Part shown: positions 53,050 to 60,800 of the stretch, piece after piece | Layout of the letters: the number at the start of each line of letters is the position of its first letter | Position numbering within the stretch: the first letter of the stretch is position 1 | From: Archilochus colubris | Lineage: Eukaryota; Chordata; Aves; Apodiformes; Trochilidae | Assembly: GCA_023079485.1 (NCBI GenBank) | Contig: CM041090.1 | Coordinates: 5,268,519 to 5,332,518 of the forward strand | Reading direction: 5' to 3' | Length of the DNA stretch: 64,000 nucleotides | Made by a program: the position numbers and the translations under genes | The notes under the pieces: model-generated | Databases searched by the model: none | What the model saw: only the letters and a program-made list of their open reading frames with translations | Told to the model about the DNA's origin: nothing

Positions 53050-53418
53050 CTGGCTGCGGTTTGCCCTGACACCTGGAGGGGACGGGAGCCCTGCCCACCC
53101 ACCCACCTACCCCTCCCTCGCGGGTCTTTGTCACCCGTGGGGTCACACGCCTGCACACATGAGAAAGCCCCAGCAGGGACGACCCCACTCCCAAAGTGAC
53201 CCAAGCAGGACGAGGTGCCGCCCGGGCCCGGCCCAACACCTCGAAGCAGGCGAGGCCAACCCGGGGCGCGCCCCAGCAAGAGCGCGGCGGGAGGAGGAGG
53301 AGGAGAAGGAAGAGGAGAGGCCTGGGACCTCCCTCGGGGTGGCCCGGAGTGGGACAGCCGGGTGGGCAGGGGCAGGAGAGGCAGCGGCCCGGTTCGCCCG
53401 ACGTGTCTAACTTTCCTG
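53050..53418 (-). other. Putative 5' exon ending at a strong minus-strand donor
   Basis: The 3' boundary is well supported: on the minus strand AACCGCAGCCAG is followed by GTGAGTTGG, a near-consensus donor with the last exon base at 53050. The 5' boundary is uncertain. One candidate acceptor (CTATCCGCAG) would start the exon at 53418, but this could equally be a first exon starting further right, up to about 53840. An open reading frame (53046-53837, 263 codons) runs through it and stops just past the donor. Downstream of its leucine-rich segment its composition looks like untranslated GC-rich sequence. Confidence 0.35.
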
Positions 53419-53571
53419 CTGCGGATAGAAACCCTTGAGGAGGGAGCGAGAGGAAGAGGGGAAGGGCGGGGTGGGGCCGGGAGGGGTGTGCAGAGGTTGC
53501 CCCCTGGAGCTGCAGCGGCTGCGGGGCCCGGCTGGGGGTAGCCCCGAGGAGCGGTTCCCCCTCCCGCCCTC

Positions 53572-53630
53572 AGCAGCAGCATCAGAAGCAGTAGCAGCAG
53601 CAGAAGCAGTACCAGCAGCAGTAGCAGCCC
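53572..53630. repeat. Imperfect (CAG)n trinucleotide repeat
   Basis: CAGCAGCAGCATCAGAAGCA is followed by GTAGCAGCAGCAGAAGCAGT and similar units. The plus-strand frame contains stops, while the minus-strand CTG frame is open. Confidence 0.9.
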
Positions 53631-53637
53631 TAGCATG
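53572..53637 (-). CDS. Hypothetical leucine-run reading frame (signal-peptide-like), unproven
   Basis: I do not recognise this product. On the minus strand an ATG at 53637 in a reasonable context (GCTGCCATGC) opens with Met-Leu-Gly and then about 19 hydrophobic residues (Leu, with one Val and one Met), before Arg-Ala-Gly-Gly. This resembles a signal peptide or membrane anchor. The underlying imperfect CTG repeat varies almost only at first and third codon positions (CTA, CTT, GTA, ATG), keeping every codon hydrophobic. The frame continues to 53046 as Pro/Ala/Arg-rich sequence with no known domain and reaches a splice donor. The coordinates given cover only the leucine segment. The alternative, and still the more likely view, is a transcribed CAG/CTG repeat in a 5' UTR. 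Confidence 0.15.
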
Positions 53638-53770
53638 GCAGCAACAGTTGGCTGGCGAGGTAAAGAGACGTGGAGCTGCACCACGGTGGCTCGGGATTTC
53701 CACTCGCGACCGAGCTGCCCCCCCAGAATCACTCCTGGTTTCAATCCTCTTGAGGGACGACGGTAGGCAG

Positions 53771-55480
53771 GGAGGGGAGAGGATGCTTTTTTAGCCTGAG
53801 TTTGGCTGATCCTTCTTACCACTTTTTTTTTTTCCAAGTTCCCTCTAGTACCTTGTCTCTCCCTTTAAAATATGCTCAGATGAATAGAACCCCCGTAAAG
53901 AGGTTTGCTGGCGACCAGAAAGGACAAACGCCTTTTTTTTATCTAAATAAAAGAGGATAAATAATTATGAAAATGCGAGTCTATCTAAAAGATCCTGTGA
54001 CCCTTCCACCTTCGTTTTCCTCAAGCCCAGCCAGTGCTCAAGCTACGTGTCCTGACCAAGAAGGAAAAGAGGGAGGGGAGCAGCGAGGTGCTTTTCCTTC
54101 GCCTTCTTTCGTCTCTTATCCCTTAGCCGGCCTTTTACTCTTTCCTAAAGTGCAAGCAGGTCTTCAAAATCTCTTTTATCTCCCGAGAAATATTCACTCT
54201 TAGCCTCGACTGTGGTCCTCGCCCGACTCTCCAATGCAGGCTTCCCTGAAATGCAAGATCAGCCCTTTCTCAGCAGGATCTCTCTCCGTGCTGCTGTTGG
54301 GAGAGCAGAGGGGAGAGCCCTTCTAGTTTTTAACAGTTGAGACATTAGATCGCCCCCCTACCTCCTTTTTATTTTAAAGCCGGGGGAACCACAGGCCCCT
54401 GTGTTGCGTCAAGCGGCCACTCTGCTACCAACTTGCTGCTCAGATCTTGTCTCTTTCACGAGGCTGATCTGCACGGACAGATCTGCTCTTAATCGCAGCT
54501 TTTTTGGGGGGGCGGCAAGCAGGGAGGGTTTCTCTTGGCTGTTTATTTCTTGCCCACAGAATCCGGGCTAGTAATTACTGCAAAGAGAGGGAAAATGCAG
54601 CTTTCCCAACTCCTGCCTGAGATGCTCTCAGTGCTGTGTGCATGCACAAGGCAGTTTCAGAACCAGGGAGCTGGTGCTGATGCTGCTTTTGCTCGCTTGC
54701 AATCACCTCGTCCAAAAGCATCGCCTCGGCTGGGTTTTCCCCCGGATTCCGCTTTTTTTACCCTTTTCGGGGGCACTAGCTTTTGGGGAAAGAGTGATCG
54801 GAGGGATTGCCGGACTGCAAGTTCCTTAAAATCAGGTTGGAAGTGGGCAGGGGGGAGGGAGGCGCCTTTGGCAAGCGCTTCCATGGTGCATCTCCTGCTA
54901 ACTAGGGTCTCCCCCAAACCGCGGCGGATCCGTGCGCCTCCCCCTCCTCCTCCCTCCCTATTATTTATGGGGCGATCCCAGTAAATCCCACCCTCCCCAC
55001 CTAGAAATAAACCGAGGCTCCCGATTACAGAGCATTTAATGAATCGCTCGGGAGATTTTTTTTTTTTTTTTTTATGAATTAATCTCGATCAACTAGGACA
55101 CCCGTGTTTTTTAAATACAGCTATGCCCTGCAAGGAGGGAAAGGGGGGGAAAGGCGAGGGGCGGAAAACTTTTAGGAAGTTTTATGCTATTTTTATTTTT
55201 CTATTGACGAAATAAAAAACACCATACAGTTATCCGAATGAACGTGTGATCTGCTCCCTTAGGCAAAAGTCGATTAAAAGTTAGGCTAGCAGGCGACGGT
55301 GAATATTTGAACGTCTGGGGGACCAAACGGGGTAGGGAAGGGGGAAAAGGGTGCTTATTTCTCTCACTACATATATATCTAGGGAAACACATGGGGAGGG
55401 GGGGTCGGGGGGGGAAAGTGGGGGGGTGGCGCTGGACTGGGGAAAGGGAAAGGTGCCAGGAATTAATAATAGAAGCCCAG
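53771..55480. other. Inter-island sequence, probably regulatory
   Basis: Intermediate GC content and no recognisable coding exon. A weak minus-strand donor-like AGTG/GTAAGA lies near 53819. Several stretches, for example 54230-54500 and 55190-55320, look like unique, non-repetitive DNA of the sort often conserved near regulator genes, but conservation cannot be assessed here. A T18-19 run lies at about 55055-55073, and a G-rich patch at 55390-55430 could form a G-quadruplex. Confidence 0.35.
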
Positions 55481-56045
55481 AGAGTCTAGATAAGTCCAAG
55501 GCTCGGCGATCGCAGCTGCTGCTCCTTCGGCGAATGCGCCCTCCGCGAATGCTTTTTGGGGTAAGGGCTTCCCGGGTAGGTAGTTATGTACAGCAAGCCC
55601 AGACCGCAAAAAGATTCGCGAAGGACAAAGTCTCCCGCGGCTTCCTACATCCATCCATCCGGCTGCCACCACAACATCCACAGGACCCACGGGCGATCGG
55701 CTCCGCCATCTCCCGCCACGCCGGGTCCCCACCCCCCATCCTTGCCAAGTCCAGCTCCCAAAACCCGGGACCCCGCCAAGGCGCGGTGCCGGTGGAAGGG
55801 GGGGTCCCGTCACCCCCCTTCCCGCTTCAGCGGGGCCGGGGCCGGCGGCGCGGGGCCGCGGGAGCGTAGCGAAGCGCGGCGTGTCCGCGGCCCCGCTCCG
55901 CACGGAGGCTCCGGCGCTGGGCACGGGCGCTGCGTAAAGAGAAAACTCTCCCCCCTGAGCGCTAAATAAATAGAGAGGAGGCGGGCAGCTCATTGGTGCG
56001 GGCTAAAATCGTCACCCACCAATCAGGCGGCGCCTCACATTGCCT
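55481..56045. promoter_or_regulatory. CpG island with candidate minus-strand promoter
   Basis: Very CpG-dense (especially 55680-55945), bordered on the right by two CCAAT boxes and a long homopolymer pair. The 176-codon minus frame at 55463-55993 and the plus frames here are low-complexity (Pro/Arg/Gly/Ala-rich) and do not resemble known proteins. I take them as composition effects. Confidence 0.6.
55963..56023 (-). promoter_or_regulatory. CCAAT pair plus TATA-like element
   Basis: On the minus strand, the sequence reads ATTGG (56023-56019), CCAAT (55996-55992), then TATTTATTTA (55972-55963). A pyrimidine-rich start-like region TTTTCTCTTTACGCAG follows about 25-35 bases on (55930-55945). The two CCAAT boxes point in opposite directions, 22 bp apart. 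The CCAAT-to-TATA spacing is shorter than the usual 50 bp. A minus-strand start near 55935 is the best reading, and a divergent promoter is possible. Confidence 0.4.
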
Positions 56046-56050
56046 AGTTC

Positions 56051-56052
<2 letters not shown>

Positions 56053-56082
<30 letters not shown>

Positions 56083-56143
56083 CTTTTTCCCGAAAGGGAT
56101 GAGGAGAGCAGGAGGAAGGGAGAAGGATGGAAGGAAGGGAAGG

Positions 56144-56170
<27 letters not shown>
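56053..56170. repeat. T30 - purine spacer - A27 inverted homopolymers
   Basis: A run of 30 T (56053-56082) is followed by 61 bp that is mostly purine, then a run of 27 A (56144-56170). The two runs are complementary and could form a long A:T stem, and the purine spacer is triplex-prone. They sit between two CpG islands, immediately upstream (minus sense) of the CCAAT pair. Exact lengths may be affected by sequencing of homopolymers. Confidence 0.9.
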
Positions 56171-56175
<5 letters not shown>

Positions 56176-56219
56176 AGAAACACCCTCCCCATGCCCCTCT
56201 CCCTGTCTAATTATCTAAT

Positions 56220-57215
56220 TAGTCACCAAATCCGAGACAAGAACACGTCCGAAAGCTCAGCAGGGCCAGCCCAGACCCCTCCTCGCCCCTGATATCCCCC
56301 CCTCCCTTCAGCCCCTCTCGGTTAAGCCGCTGCCAAAGAGGCTCCGTTAAGACAAGGACCCGCCCCGCTGCCGGGGGCTCCGGGCGCGAAGCCGCTGCTG
56401 CCCCCGGGGGGGCGCCCGGAGCAGCCCGCCACCTCCCGGCAGGCAGCTGGGGACACGGGAGACCCGCCGCTCCCCTCTGCCTCCCCCGCCTCCGCACCAG
56501 CTCTGAGAGCCGGGCAACCTCGAGGGGCGACCTTCCCGGGGCAGAGCGGGACACGGGACGCCCCCTCCTCTCCTTAACGCCCTAACACCGCCCTGAGCAC
56601 CGAGCCACCCGGTCGGAGGAGACGCTCGCTTGGGTAAAAGTTTCCAGGACATAGCACCGAACTCCAGAGGTCTACTACAAGCCTGTGGGCAACCAACGGC
56701 CCCGCCAGCGCCCGGCGGCAGCAGGAGCGAGGCAAAACACTGCCGCACCTCCACGTCGCGTCCCGCCCGTCTGCCGAGCCCCCGCACGCCTTGGGGCACA
56801 AACCCGCCAGGGACCGGAGGGGACTCGCACCTCGGCCCAAACTCCAGAAGTTGCGAGCCCACCGCTGCACCCACGGCGGCACAGGGGTCTCCCCGACCTC
56901 TCTCCCCCTCCTCCTCCCCAAGCCAGAACCTCCGAGCGCGTCCCAGCCCGCAGCGCCGCGGCTCCCTCCCCTCCTCTAGCCCGCCCAGAGGCTGCTGCCC
57001 GACGGCTCCCCAGCCCCCGGCGACCCCGGCGGCGGCAGCGGCGGCAGCAGCGGCAGTAGCAGCAGCAGCAGCGCGGCGGAGCGGAGCACGGGCAGGGCAG
57101 CTGGGGCAGAGCAGGCAGCAGAAGTTTGAAAACCCTCAGCACTTACCTGGCGGGGCGCGTCCCTGGCAGCTCCGGGGAGTCCCGCGCGAGGTGCAACCAT
57201 CACCAACAGTGTTTT
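56220..57215. promoter_or_regulatory. CpG island with CGG/CAG-rich repeats
   Basis: About 1 kb of GC-rich, CpG-dense DNA. It includes a GGC/AGC trinucleotide patch at 57022-57072 and ends in a strong minus-strand splice donor at 57146. Long ORFs on both strands (up to 207 codons at 56630-57253) are low-complexity and mutually overlapping, with no recognisable domain, so I treat them as compositional. Confidence 0.65.
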
Positions 57216-57426
57216 GGCTTGGGTTTGATTTGTTTGTTTGTTTTGTTTGCTGATTTGTTGTTGTTGTTGTTGTTGTTGTTGGGGTTTGTTTTGTTAAAAA
57301 AAAAAAAAAGCCCAAAAGCAAAGCGTCCCTTCCTCCAGGTATGTATATAAGTTACTGTACTGTGTGGGAGGGTCACGATCTCACTAGGTGTAGAAGATTC
57401 CCCGGGATTAACCCCTCCTCTCCCTT
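57147..57426 (-). other. Putative alternative first exon B (minus strand)
   Basis: On the minus strand a TATAAAA at 57455-57449 predicts a start near 57425. The transcript would run through CCTCTCC-type and (AAC)n sequence and end GCGCCCCGCCAG followed by GTAAGTGCT, a near-perfect donor with the last exon base at 57147. The exon is about 280 nt. It contains an ATG in good context (GTGATGG) near 57200 that would open a frame of 18 codons ending in phase 0 at the donor: Met-Val-Ala-Pro-Arg-Ala-Gly and so on. This could be an N-terminus or a uORF. If joined to the 58-nt exon at 52972 it meets a stop in that exon. I do not recognise the gene. Confidence 0.5.
57257..57281. repeat. (GTT)8 trinucleotide repeat
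   Basis: Eight GTT units within proposed exon B. In the minus-strand transcript this reads as an AAC repeat. Confidence 0.9.
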
Positions 57427-57448
57427 CCTTGCTGCAACTTGTTGAGGA

Positions 57449-57455
57449 TTTTATA
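57449..57455 (-). promoter_or_regulatory. TATA box, minus strand (promoter B)
   Basis: TATAAAA on the minus strand, preceded by a GTGTGT-rich segment and followed about 30 bases on by a purine-rich leader. A strong donor lies about 300 bases downstream. A CCAAT box on the same strand lies at 57637-57633. Spacing and context support a genuine TATA promoter, though only transcript 5' ends would prove it. Confidence 0.45.
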
Positions 57456-57473
57456 CACACGCGCGCTCTGGCA

Positions 57474-57571
57474 GGCACACGCACACACACACACACAGAG
57501 TCACACACACACACAGTCACACACACACACAGTCACACACACACACAGTCACACACAGACACACACACACG
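57474..57571. repeat. (AC)n with a regular 16-bp AGTC-interrupted period
   Basis: Alternating AC is interrupted by AGTC at 57499, 57515, 57531 and 57547, giving a 16-bp superimposed period. The tract lies immediately upstream (minus sense) of the TATA box at 57455. Alternating CA/TG sequence of this length is Z-DNA-prone. Confidence 0.95.
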
Positions 57572-57599
57572 GACGGGAGAGCAAGGAGAAAGCGAGCTC

Positions 57600-58950
57600 C
57601 GCGGAGTCCGGCTGCCCCCCGACGCCGTTGTGATTGGATGGTCTTTTCATGGAGAGGGGACGTCTCAAGTCGAAGTCACGATTTCTCCTCAGTTTGGAAC
57701 CATCTGTGACTGGAGCCATGACGCAGCCAGAGCACATTACTCACTTTTACAGTCACGACTTGGAAATCCGTGCAGTTTCCAACCAAAATTACACCGCCAC
57801 CATTGAATTATTTAATAGGATCCAGTTAAGGGTAATCTTATGCATTGTGCCAAGAGAGGCAACGATCTAGGAGGGGAGGGCTGGGAAGGCGAGGGAGGGG
57901 GCGAGGAAGGAGGGCATTTCTTGTTTCTAATGACTGTTTTATAGAGCTATATTAAGAGTTGCAATGATTGGCTACACGTGTTGTAAGGGGATTTTTTTTT
58001 TTCCTCTAAAAACCAAACAAACAAACTAGATACCGGGTCCGCTTGTAAATACGACCACGCAAGCTCGGGGAAGGGACGGTTTAGACACTAAGGGCAGCCG
58101 TGGGTGGAGTATCGTGCTGCGAATTCAGGCGCTGGGGTTTGATTAATTGCAAGAAATTATGCCTTTTGTATGCCTAGATTAGAGCCATTGCATGCGGTCT
58201 TGGCCAGGAGGTGCTCTCACCCCCAACCCAATGTGCTGTGCTATACTGATATTCATGGCTGCATCATTCCATTGTCTGCAGGATCCGCAATTGTTGCTGG
58301 GCTTTGTGTGGTAGGTGCACCATTTTCTAAGCTTGCTTTTACTGGGAGGCTGTAGCTAAACGTGCTTAGAGGAAGCCGCTTCCTTCGCTATTGTCTGCTT
58401 TCTGCTTTTTTTCCACCCTTTGCAGGTCCGAGTCTGCGGCTAAGCCTCCCGCCACGGCACTTTCGGAGAGATGCCATTGTGCGGGATAACGGGGAGGTGC
58501 ATGTGAGTGCCGGCCGGTGTATTCGTGTCTTTTTTTTTAACGTGCAATCTGCTGACATGTCTTTGCTAGCCGGAATGCCTGCGGACCTGCATGCTCATAG
58601 CCTAGCGAGAACTTCCCCGGCTCCCAGAAGCGGGGAGGGGATGACGGGTGTTCGCAGCACCGAGGTAACCCTACCTACCTACCTCCCTATCTACCTACTC
58701 CGTACACACCACAGCAATTCCCCACTACTTCGCCTCTAATTCAGTCATTCCACCAACTCATCTGGTGAGGATATGACTAAGGACGCGAAGGACGGGCAAT
58801 AATAATAATAATAAAAACAGACGATCGCGCACACACGATCCGCAGAAGGTGTGAGCACTTAAGGGGAGGGGGGGAGGAAAAATGAGGTGGGAGGAGAAGG
58901 GGTGAGTCCAAATAAAGCAACCTATAGCCTCTTATGTTGCCGAGCACCAT
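57600..58950. promoter_or_regulatory. Unique AT/GC-balanced region upstream of promoter B
   Basis: Unique sequence between two islands with no exon that I can support. It contains an inverted CCAAT (ATTGG 57633-57637), homeobox-type cores (for example TTAATT-like and ATTATTTAATAG near 57805-57820, GATTAATTGC near 58141), a CCTA-repeat patch (58668-58700) and (AAT)n at 58797-58813. The plus-strand frames at 57634-57870 and 58362-58739 have no recognised domain. It looks like regulatory DNA. Confidence 0.35.
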
Positions 58951-59290
58951 CATCAGGTACAGGCTCTTTCAAACGCTCGGGCGGGAAGGAAGGGCGGGCG
59001 GGCGGGCGGCGCCTCTCTCGGCGGCAGCGGGGAAGCCCCCTCGGGAGAGGCTCTCCCGGACCCCCCCCCTCGGGGCGGGCAGCGGGGACGGGACCGACCC
59101 TCGGCCCGCGGTGGCAGCGGAGCGGCTGCCTGTTCAGCACCGGGGCTCGGACAGCTCCCGGCAGCCGCCCTGCGGGGACCGCCCGGTCCCGGCTCTCGCC
59201 CCTCTTGGCCCCCTCAGAACCCCGGCCCCGCTGCCGGCCCTGAGGGCTCCCCCCACCCCACCTCAACCCAACCCCTCGGGAGGTGAAAAG
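58950..59290. promoter_or_regulatory. CpG island (rightmost of the cluster)
   Basis: About 340 bp of GC-rich, CpG-dense DNA that includes GGGCGGGCGGGCGGGCGGC near 58992 (Sp1-type sites, quadruplex-prone). Frames on both strands (118 codons + at 58887-59243, 114 codons - at 58922-59266) are low-complexity. An (AG)n tract at 59331-59348 follows. Confidence 0.6.
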
Positions 59291-59599
59291 AGAGAGGGGG
59301 GCGGGTGGAGAGAGGGGCTCAACAGCGCCGACAGAGAGAGAGAGAGAGTTGCAGCTCGCTATTGATTCAGAGATTTACCGACAGGGTGATTCCCCTTTCC
59401 TGCAAGAATTCCCCGTCTCTGGGCTCCGTGCATGCACCAAATTCCCTAAGAAGACGAGTATACCCCCTCTCGCTTTAGAGGGAAAGTAGAAAGGGATTCA
59501 AAAAAGAAAAAAAAAAAAGAAATAAGCCAGGCATGCATAAAATCAAGACAAGACTCGCAGCCAGTCTCTGCACCATGCACAGGAAAGATCACTACTTAC

Positions 59600-59732
59600 C
59601 CAAACGGGAACTCCTCGGTTAGGGGAGGGAGGGGGGAGAAGCGGGGGGCGAGGATAGGCGGGGGAGGGGGGGGGAGAATCCAACAATTAATTTCCAGACA
59701 GGAGTTGGAAAAAAATACTGCGGTTATGTCCA
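59600..59732 (-). other. Putative alternative first exon A (minus strand)
   Basis: On the minus strand, the TATA box at 59763-59756 predicts a start near 59730. The exon then runs through a C-rich stretch and ends GAGGAGTTCCCGTTTGG followed by GTAAGTAGTG, a strong donor with the last exon base at 59600. The exon is about 130 nt, contains no ATG and would be wholly 5' untranslated. Its C-rich core is the complement of a G-rich, quadruplex-prone plus-strand tract (59618-59685). Promoter, exon length and donor fit together better here than anywhere else in the window. The partner exon is not identified. Confidence 0.5.
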
Positions 59733-59755
59733 GGTTTTCTTCCACCCGCGCTCGC

Positions 59756-59763
59756 TTTTTATA
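59756..59763 (-). promoter_or_regulatory. TATA box, minus strand (promoter A)
   Basis: A canonical TATAAAAA on the minus strand in a GC-rich downstream context (GCGAGCGCGGG). It lies about 30 bases upstream of the inferred start and about 155 bases upstream of a consensus splice donor. Confidence 0.55.
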
Positions 59764-59811
59764 CAAGTGCAACCCTCTGTCTATTTCTGGAACGCGATCA
59801 AAACCCTGGTG

Positions 59812-59821
59812 CTATTTTTAG
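59812..59821 (-). promoter_or_regulatory. MEF2 consensus site
   Basis: CTATTTTTAG on the plus strand, CTAAAAATAG on the minus strand, is an exact match to the MEF2 consensus CTA(A/T)4TAG. It lies about 50 bp upstream of the minus-strand TATA box, the usual place for a proximal activator site. MEF2 sites of this type drive muscle- and neuron-specific promoters. Binding is inferred, not shown. Confidence 0.5.
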
Positions 59822-60600
59822 CAGGTACTGGGGAAAAAAATCCACACACAAAGGCATTTCGCTGGAACGCTACGTCCAAAGCATTAAATGTGTATTAAGT
59901 CTGCCCCCCTACAACACGAGGACCCCCAGCCATGCACCCCCAGCTCTTTTCTGCACCACCACCCAGAGCTGCCTTAGGTGCATCATTGCAGAGAATTGGG
60001 AAAAAAAAAATCAAAAAACCACCACCACAACAACAAAAAACAACCCCCAGCAAACAAAAAACAGAACACCCCCCCCCCCCAAAAAAAAACCTCAACCACA
60101 AAAACAACCCAAACTGACCGCCTTCCATGCTGTCCTATTGCACAAACCACTAATCCACAGTTGTATTGAGTCTGTCTCTGTGGCTCTCTGCCTGTTGCCT
60201 TGCAAGCATTATGTCTGTCTTCTTGCAGTGTCTTTATAAAGTGGGCTTTGGAAAAAAAAACCCCAGCCAGCACCATGCACCATTTTGCTCTCATGCACAA
60301 ACGTGGGTTTGAGGAAGGGATGCTTGCTTTGCCGGGAGACAGAGATGGTTTCATACACTGAATTGCAACCAGCACAAAGAACGGTCGTGGGTTTTTTTTA
60401 AAATTCTCTCCTCCCCGCCCAGTGCCTTTCCCCCCCTCAAAAAAAAAAACCCAAAACCCACAACCCTTTGTTTGGAGAATAAAGGATCTATAAATACATA
60501 TATGAAAAAAAAAGTGTGTGTGTGTGTTTGCGTTCTAGTAATTCACTACGAGGGGGGACTGGGGAAAAAAATAGAATCATTAGGGCTTGCAGGCTGCAAG
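59822..60600. other. Non-coding stretch with A/C-rich tract
   Basis: An A/C-only low-complexity tract spans about 60000-60115, including a C11 run. RUNX-like cores occur at about 60146-60160 (AACCACTAATCCACAG), and a symmetrical TTTATAAAG occurs near 60231-60239. (GT)n is at about 60512-60527. No exon is identified. Confidence 0.4.
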
Positions 60601-60800
60601 GAGCCAGCCTGAGACTCCTTTGCAAGGCTGCGTCAGTTATCAGCTATTGACGTCACGTTCAGATTCTCCTCTTCAGAGGCTCGAGTTCATCATAAAAGAT
60701 GTCTGTGCTCGGAGCTTTGTGCTGGCAGTAAGGCACTTCAATTCGAGGAAAAGAGTTAATTAGCAAGCCCCATATTTTGTGTTGTGCAGCCCTCTGGACG
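60601..60800. promoter_or_regulatory. CRE-containing putative regulatory block
   Basis: Unique sequence with TGCGTCAGTTATCAGC followed closely by TTGACGTCACG, which includes a full CRE palindrome TGACGTCA. A homeodomain-type GTTAATTAGC lies about 100 bp further on. A TATA-like CATAAAAG is at about 60690-60697. The block has the density of recognisable sites expected of an enhancer or promoter. The minus frame over it (60659-61021) is open, but I do not recognise it. Confidence 0.35.

Larger units (their letters stand above)
52650..53770. promoter_or_regulatory. CpG island (left member of a cluster)
   Basis: GC- and CpG-rich DNA of about 1.1 kb follows immediately after AT-rich DNA. It holds two strong minus-strand splice donors and one minus acceptor (see the exon entries), an imperfect CAG repeat (53572-53630) and a GTATAAAA TATA-like element on the plus strand at about 52884-52891. 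Neighbouring islands follow every 1-2 kb up to 59.3 kb, a layout typical of the 5' ends of developmental regulator genes with multiple promoters. Confidence 0.7.

Noticed and set aside
56630..57253. 207-codon plus ORF and overlapping minus ORFs
   Set aside because: CpG-island composition with Ala/Arg/Pro runs from GGC/AGC repeats, and no known domain on either strand.
59600..59732. Naming the minus-strand gene (several MEF2-regulated or multi-promoter regulator genes considered)
   Set aside because: No coding exon in the window gives a family signature, so any name would be a guess.
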